Positions 6,691 to 8,795 of a stretch of 8,795 nt of DNA are shown here, one piece after another (the stretch's first letter is position 1; each line of letters begins with the position of its first letter). Location: NCBI GenBank assembly GCA_004557565.1, contig SFGS01000080.1, positions 1 through 8,795 on the forward strand, read 5' to 3'. A model generated the notes under the pieces. It saw nothing but the letters and a program-made list of their open reading frames with translations, had not been told where the DNA came from and searched no databases. The position numbers were made by a program, and so were the translations under genes. Origin of the DNA: Bacteroidales bacterium. GTDB lineage: Bacteria > Bacteroidota > Bacteroidia > Bacteroidales > Muribaculaceae.

Positions 6691-6743
6691 TCCGATAAGT
6701 CCGAAAAGTCCGATAGGTCCGAAAAGTCCGACGAGGGGGGGGG
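6691..6743. repeat. 9-bp tandem repeat TCCGAWARG (five units) and G9 run
   Basis: The units TCCGATAAG and TCCGAAAAG alternate, with TCCGATAGG third and TCCGACGAG last (6691-6735). The array runs into nine consecutive Gs (6735-6743). It has no spacers, so it is not a CRISPR. The G run may vary in length or be a sequencing weak point. Confidence 0.85.
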
Positions 6744-6755
6744 CAGCATCATAAC

Positions 6756-6778
6756 GTAGGGACATGCCTTTGGCATGT
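6756..6778 (+). repeat. GTAGGGAC hairpin with a different stem
   Basis: The same GTAGGGAC lead as the hairpins at 238 and 305, but the stem is ACATGCC (6762-6768) with GGCATGT (6772-6778) around TTT. The lead is conserved and the stem is unrelated, so this looks like another member of one hairpin family. Confidence 0.65.
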
Positions 6779-6853
6779 TTCGATGCAAACAGCAAAGTAT
6801 CAACACATTGCGAACAGGCCAAAGGCGAAGGCACTGAAAAACCATAAAATGGC

Positions 6854-7138
6854 GATTGTGCAAACAATCTTGTAGAGGCTAATAGCCGTTGGAAACGGCA
6901 GATTATGGTTAACTCCATGCAAGCGAATGAAGCTCCGCAGGAGCAAATGAGCGCAGCTTGGAGATAGCACAACTGTGTGTATGAGCCTCGTAGAGGGTCG
7001 GTTATGGTCAAAACTATGCTACCACGACCGACCGTCTCCGACGCTCAGCACTTTATATTTGGACTGTCTCCAAGCTGCGCTCGCAAGCGAGCTTGCATGG
7101 AGTTAACCACAATACGCCGTTTCCAACGGCTCTACAAG
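6854..7138. repeat. Second nested-palindrome element, about 270 bp
   Basis: The termini CTTGTAGAG (6869-6877) and CTCTACAAG (7130-7138) are exact inverted copies. Moving inward, three further blocks match in inverted order: GCCGTTGGAAACGGC (6885-6899 with 7116-7130), GGTTAACTCCATGCAAGC (6907-6924 with 7091-7108) and GAGCGCAGCTTGGAGA (6949-6964 with 7067-7082). The core 6997-7008 pairs with 7021-7032 at 10 of 12 positions. Between the second and third blocks each arm has its own hairpin with a different stem (GCTCC-GCA-GGAGC against GCTCG-CTTG-CGAGC). A 6-bp hairpin (GATTGT-GCAA-ACAATC) abuts the left end. Open frames here are by-products of the repeat. Confidence 0.8.
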
Positions 7139-7152
7139 TCTCTACTGCTGTA

Positions 7153-7220
7153 TCAAATGGATGATGTTCAACGCGCTACCTCGATTTTGGGCGGACGTGA
7201 AGTATCACGTCCCTACCAGG
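7153..7220 (+). repeat. 68-bp dispersed repeat unit ending in a GTAGGGAC hairpin (copy 2)
   Basis: This matches 265-332 in length, orientation, the opening TCAAATGG and the final 29-base hairpin block (7189-7217, identical). The middle 17 bases differ. It ends nine bases before the stop codon of the next minus-strand gene, so its hairpin lies at that gene's 3' end. Confidence 0.8.
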
Positions 7221-7228
7221 ATGGCTTA

Positions 7229-7450
7229 TCAATTGACGAATTTTGTGGCTTTTGTTGAGCCGTCGCTGTAGCGTGTCAGCTTGATGATAATGCCGCTTGT
7301 GGGTGTAGTGAGCTTTATGCCGTTCACGTTATAATACTCTTCCCCCACCATGGTGGCGGTGTTTTGCACATCTTTCACACCAGATTGAGAGCCTCTAAGC
7401 GTGTGCCCAGTGTAGATGACCTCGCCCTTGGCGTTGGTCACGTAAGCCAT
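7229..7450 (-). CDS. Orphan C-terminal module like those of Bacteroidetes secreted proteins (T9SS-type), small gene or fragment
   Basis: A 73-residue product starting MAYVTNAKGEVIYTG and ending in EEYYNVNGIKLTTPTSG, then IKLTRYSDGSTKATKFVN. The second half is the recognisable pattern YNxxGxxxxxPxxGIxI, then YSDGSxKxxK, found at the extreme C-terminus of large secreted Bacteroidetes proteins, where it serves as a type IX sorting or attachment module. Here the large N-terminal part and any signal peptide are missing. A GTG at 7504 would extend the frame by 18 residues, but a -7 box lies inside that extension, so the ATG at 7450 is preferred. It is either a detached 3' end of a deleted gene or a true small protein; without a signal peptide the sorting module could not be exported. 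No start or frame defect is visible within it. Confidence 0.55.
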   Translation of the reverse strand: MAYVTNAKGEVIYTGHTLRGSQSGVKDVQNTATMVGEEYYNVNGIKLTTPTSGIIIKLTRYSDGSTKATKFVN

Positions 7451-7475
7451 TATGCTATTAGTTAATGACACATGG

Positions 7476-7483
7476 CAAATGTA
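7476..7483 (-). promoter_or_regulatory. -7 box upstream of the small orphan gene
   Basis: TACATTTG on the minus strand (7483-7476) fits TAnnTTTG and lies 26 bp before the ATG at 7450. A run of ten As (7483-7492) is next to it. No clear -33 element is present, so this may be chance. Confidence 0.4.
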
Positions 7484-7548
7484 AAAAAAAAATTGGGAAA
7501 TCACTCCTTTCGGATAAATTTATTACGCAAGAAGCCATTTTTGCCCAT

Positions 7549-7583
7549 AAAAAAAGCCACAGTCACATGAAGATACCATGGCT
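7549..7583 (-). terminator. Rho-independent terminator of the AraC-type gene
   Basis: On the minus strand AGCCAT (7583-7578) pairs with GTGGCT (7560-7555), counting one G-U pair, around a 17-nt loop and followed by seven Ts (7555-7549). It lies about 30 bp after the stop codon at 7614. Confidence 0.6.
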
Positions 7584-7613
7584 CAATAGGATATTCACTG
7601 GGTGGAGAGGGGA

Positions 7614-8522
7614 TTATTTGCCGTAGGCGTTTTTCTTGCGGAAATTGTTTGGGGAGTCGCCGAGGTGCTTTTTTACGTATTTGCCGAAAAACGACAGGTT
7701 GTCGAAGTTCATTTCGGCGGCTATTTCCTTGATGCTCTTGTTGCTGTATTGGAGCAGCTGCTGTATGCGGCTCACAATGCTTCGGGCAATGAGGTCGCTG
7801 GCGGTGCTGCCGCACTTCTCGTTGCAGATGCTGGTGAGGTATTTTGGCGACACAAACAGCTTGTCGGCAAAGAATTGCACGCTTCGCTCGTTAGTTTCGT
7901 TGCTTGCCAAAAGCAGCAGGAATTTGTGGAACAACTTATCGCCCTGACGCAGCATACCGCTATCGCTCTCGGTGAAGTGCTTGCTCACGCACGAAAGCAG
8001 GTCGAGGGCAAAACTTTTGAGAATGCCCATCAGCGTTTCGCGGCTATAGTTGATTTGCGGGTGCTCAATCTTAAACATTGCCAGCTCGTAGTATTTCAGC
8101 ATCAGCTCACTCTCGTGTTGCGTGAACTTCACCACAGGATTTGATCCAATCAGCATCACGGCCTCCACAATGCTCTTGTTGATAAAATTCATACTCATCG
8201 TGTTGGCTACCACCACTATTTTGCAGTCGAAATCGTCTTCGTGCTCCACGTCGCTCACCACCGTATTGGCACCGATATAAAGAGCCTCGCGCTCATTCAC
8301 AACGTGCTCCACATTATTGAGCTTGATTCTCAAATTTCCTCGCAAACAGAAAACCACAGCCACAAAAGTAACCTTAAACACATCGGTAAGGTTGGGGATT
8401 GTGGAAATTTTGTCGGCAAACGCAATGTCGCCGTCGAAGTATTTAATGCCGCTGTAAAGTTCGGGAACATCGTTGATGTCGATCACAGCGATACCGGCTT
8501 GTGGATTTACGTTCTTTCTCAT
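7614..8522 (-). CDS. AraC-family transcriptional regulator
   Basis: A 302-residue DNA-binding protein. The N-terminal half (about 45-110) has the beta-strand and Gly pattern of an AraC cupin-like sensor domain (VVFCLRGNLRIKLNN, then EREALYIGANTVV). The C-terminal 90 residues hold the double helix-turn-helix: first HTH about 213-237 (FFADKLFVSPKYLTSICNE), second about 263-287 (SIKEIAAEMNFDNLSFFGKYVKKHLG), ending with the signature GDSPNNFRKK. The ATG at 8522 is chosen because the longer frame from 8621 starts at a TTG upstream of the -7 box and would include the promoter. The gene is monocistronic with its own terminator. The small effector and target genes cannot be inferred; the neighbours on both sides are repeats and an orphan fragment. 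Confidence 0.9.
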   Translation of the reverse strand: MRKNVNPQAGIAVIDINDVPELYSGIKYFDGDIAFADKISTIPNLTDVFKVTFVAVVFCLRGNLRIKLNNVEHVVNEREALYIGANTVVSDVEHEDDFDCKIVVVANTMSMNFINKSIVEAVMLIGSNPVVKFTQHESELMLKYYELAMFKIEHPQINYSRETLMGILKSFALDLLSCVSKHFTESDSGMLRQGDKLFHKFLLLLASNETNERSVQFFADKLFVSPKYLTSICNEKCGSTASDLIARSIVSRIQQLLQYSNKSIKEIAAEMNFDNLSFFGKYVKKHLGDSPNNFRKKNAYGK

Positions 8523-8567
8523 AAGCTTACGATGACAAAAGATGTCTGTTTTGAGGAAATACTGATG

Positions 8568-8575
8568 CAAATATA
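8568..8575 (-). promoter_or_regulatory. -7 box for the AraC-type gene
   Basis: TATATTTG on the minus strand (8575-8568) fits TAnnTTTG, about 45 bp before the ATG at 8522. No TTG lies at the proper -33 distance. Nothing else recognisable was found in 8576-8733. Confidence 0.5.
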
Positions 8576-8733
8576 GCAAAAAAACCTCAAATCCGCACCC
8601 ATTACCCTCCGCAAACCTCAATTATCGTTTTGTGACCTCACGGAGTTTTTAGTTATATCGGCTCAGTGGAATATTTCTGGGGAATAGATTATGCAATGTT
8701 GCCGAATCGTGAATGGAATCAAAAACAAAAACC

Positions 8734-8795
8734 TAAAAAACAGCCTTGGAGCAACGTGGAATGCTTCGCATTTGGCGGTGCGACTGTGCGCTTTG
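8734..8795 (+). repeat. Start of a second copy of the 510-bp nested-palindrome element (cut by window end)
   Basis: 8739-8795 matches 1-57 at 56 of 57 positions (A at 17, C at 8755). The five bases before it complete the tip TAAAAAACAGCCTT (8734-8747), the exact inverted copy of 493-506. The two copies are in direct orientation. Confidence 0.92.

Noticed and set aside
6691..6735. CRISPR array
   Set aside because: The units are 9 bp with no spacers and no cas genes are near; this is a plain tandem repeat.
6676..7258. Two overlapping frames (6676-7011 minus and 6977-7258 plus) that share the peptide CMELT and RRFQRL-like stretches
   Set aside because: The shared peptide arises because both read the same inverted repeat block from opposite strands. 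These are repeat-derived frames, not genes.
7602..8144. Plus-strand open frame of 180 codons opposite the AraC gene
   Set aside because: It is antisense to the helix-turn-helix region of the regulator; no promoter or start signal supports it.
1..8795. Complete circular plasmid or phage with terminal overlap
   Set aside because: The terminal repeats differ at one base, no replication or mobilisation gene is present, and the repeat has its own inverted tips consistent with a dispersed element.

Overview
The window looks like chromosomal DNA of a gut-type Bacteroidales bacterium, of the Muribaculaceae or Prevotellaceae kind. The case rests on several signs. Most gene starts have a TAnnTTTG -7 box upstream and no clear Shine-Dalgarno sequence. 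There is a porin O/P-type outer-membrane protein. A small gene encodes a C-terminal module like those of Bacteroidetes secreted proteins. The intergenic spacers are full of hairpins and short tandem repeats. No tRNA, rRNA, CRISPR array, transposase or integrase was seen.

Layout from left to right. (1) Positions 1-506 hold a large nested-palindrome repeat element with terminal inverted repeats and no credible gene. (2) Two divergent genes follow, with their promoters between them: on the minus strand a secreted protein with a DnaJ-like cysteine cluster and a Ser-rich linker, and on the plus strand an exported S66-family LD-carboxypeptidase. (3) A palindrome and a 7-bp tandem repeat separate the carboxypeptidase from a convergent two-gene phage-type operon on the minus strand. 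This operon reads M15-type peptidase (endolysin-like), then a P22-like portal protein that appears to lack its C-terminus. (4) A 475-bp spacer carries a minus promoter for the phage-type pair and a canonical plus promoter. The plus promoter drives a leader of about 320 nt, containing a 12-codon ORF and a 10-bp closing stem, ahead of the porin gene. (5) A strong terminator follows the porin. After it come about 600 bp of repeats: octamers, nonamers, a G9 run, GTAGGGAC hairpins and a second nested palindrome. (6) On the minus strand lie a small orphan gene for the C-terminal module and an AraC-family regulator with its own terminator. (7) The last 62 bases begin another copy of the element found at the left end, in the same orientation.

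The genes do not form one pathway. The porin, the exported carboxypeptidase and the secreted cysteine-cluster protein are envelope functions. The portal and peptidase are a prophage remnant or a domesticated pair. The AraC protein is a regulator with no obvious local target. The most unusual content is the family of nested hairpin elements, whose stems differ between copies while staying paired, together with the structured porin leader and the orphan peptidase-portal pair. The two window ends fall in copies of the same repeat, which suggests that the window is a contig broken at dispersed repeats.
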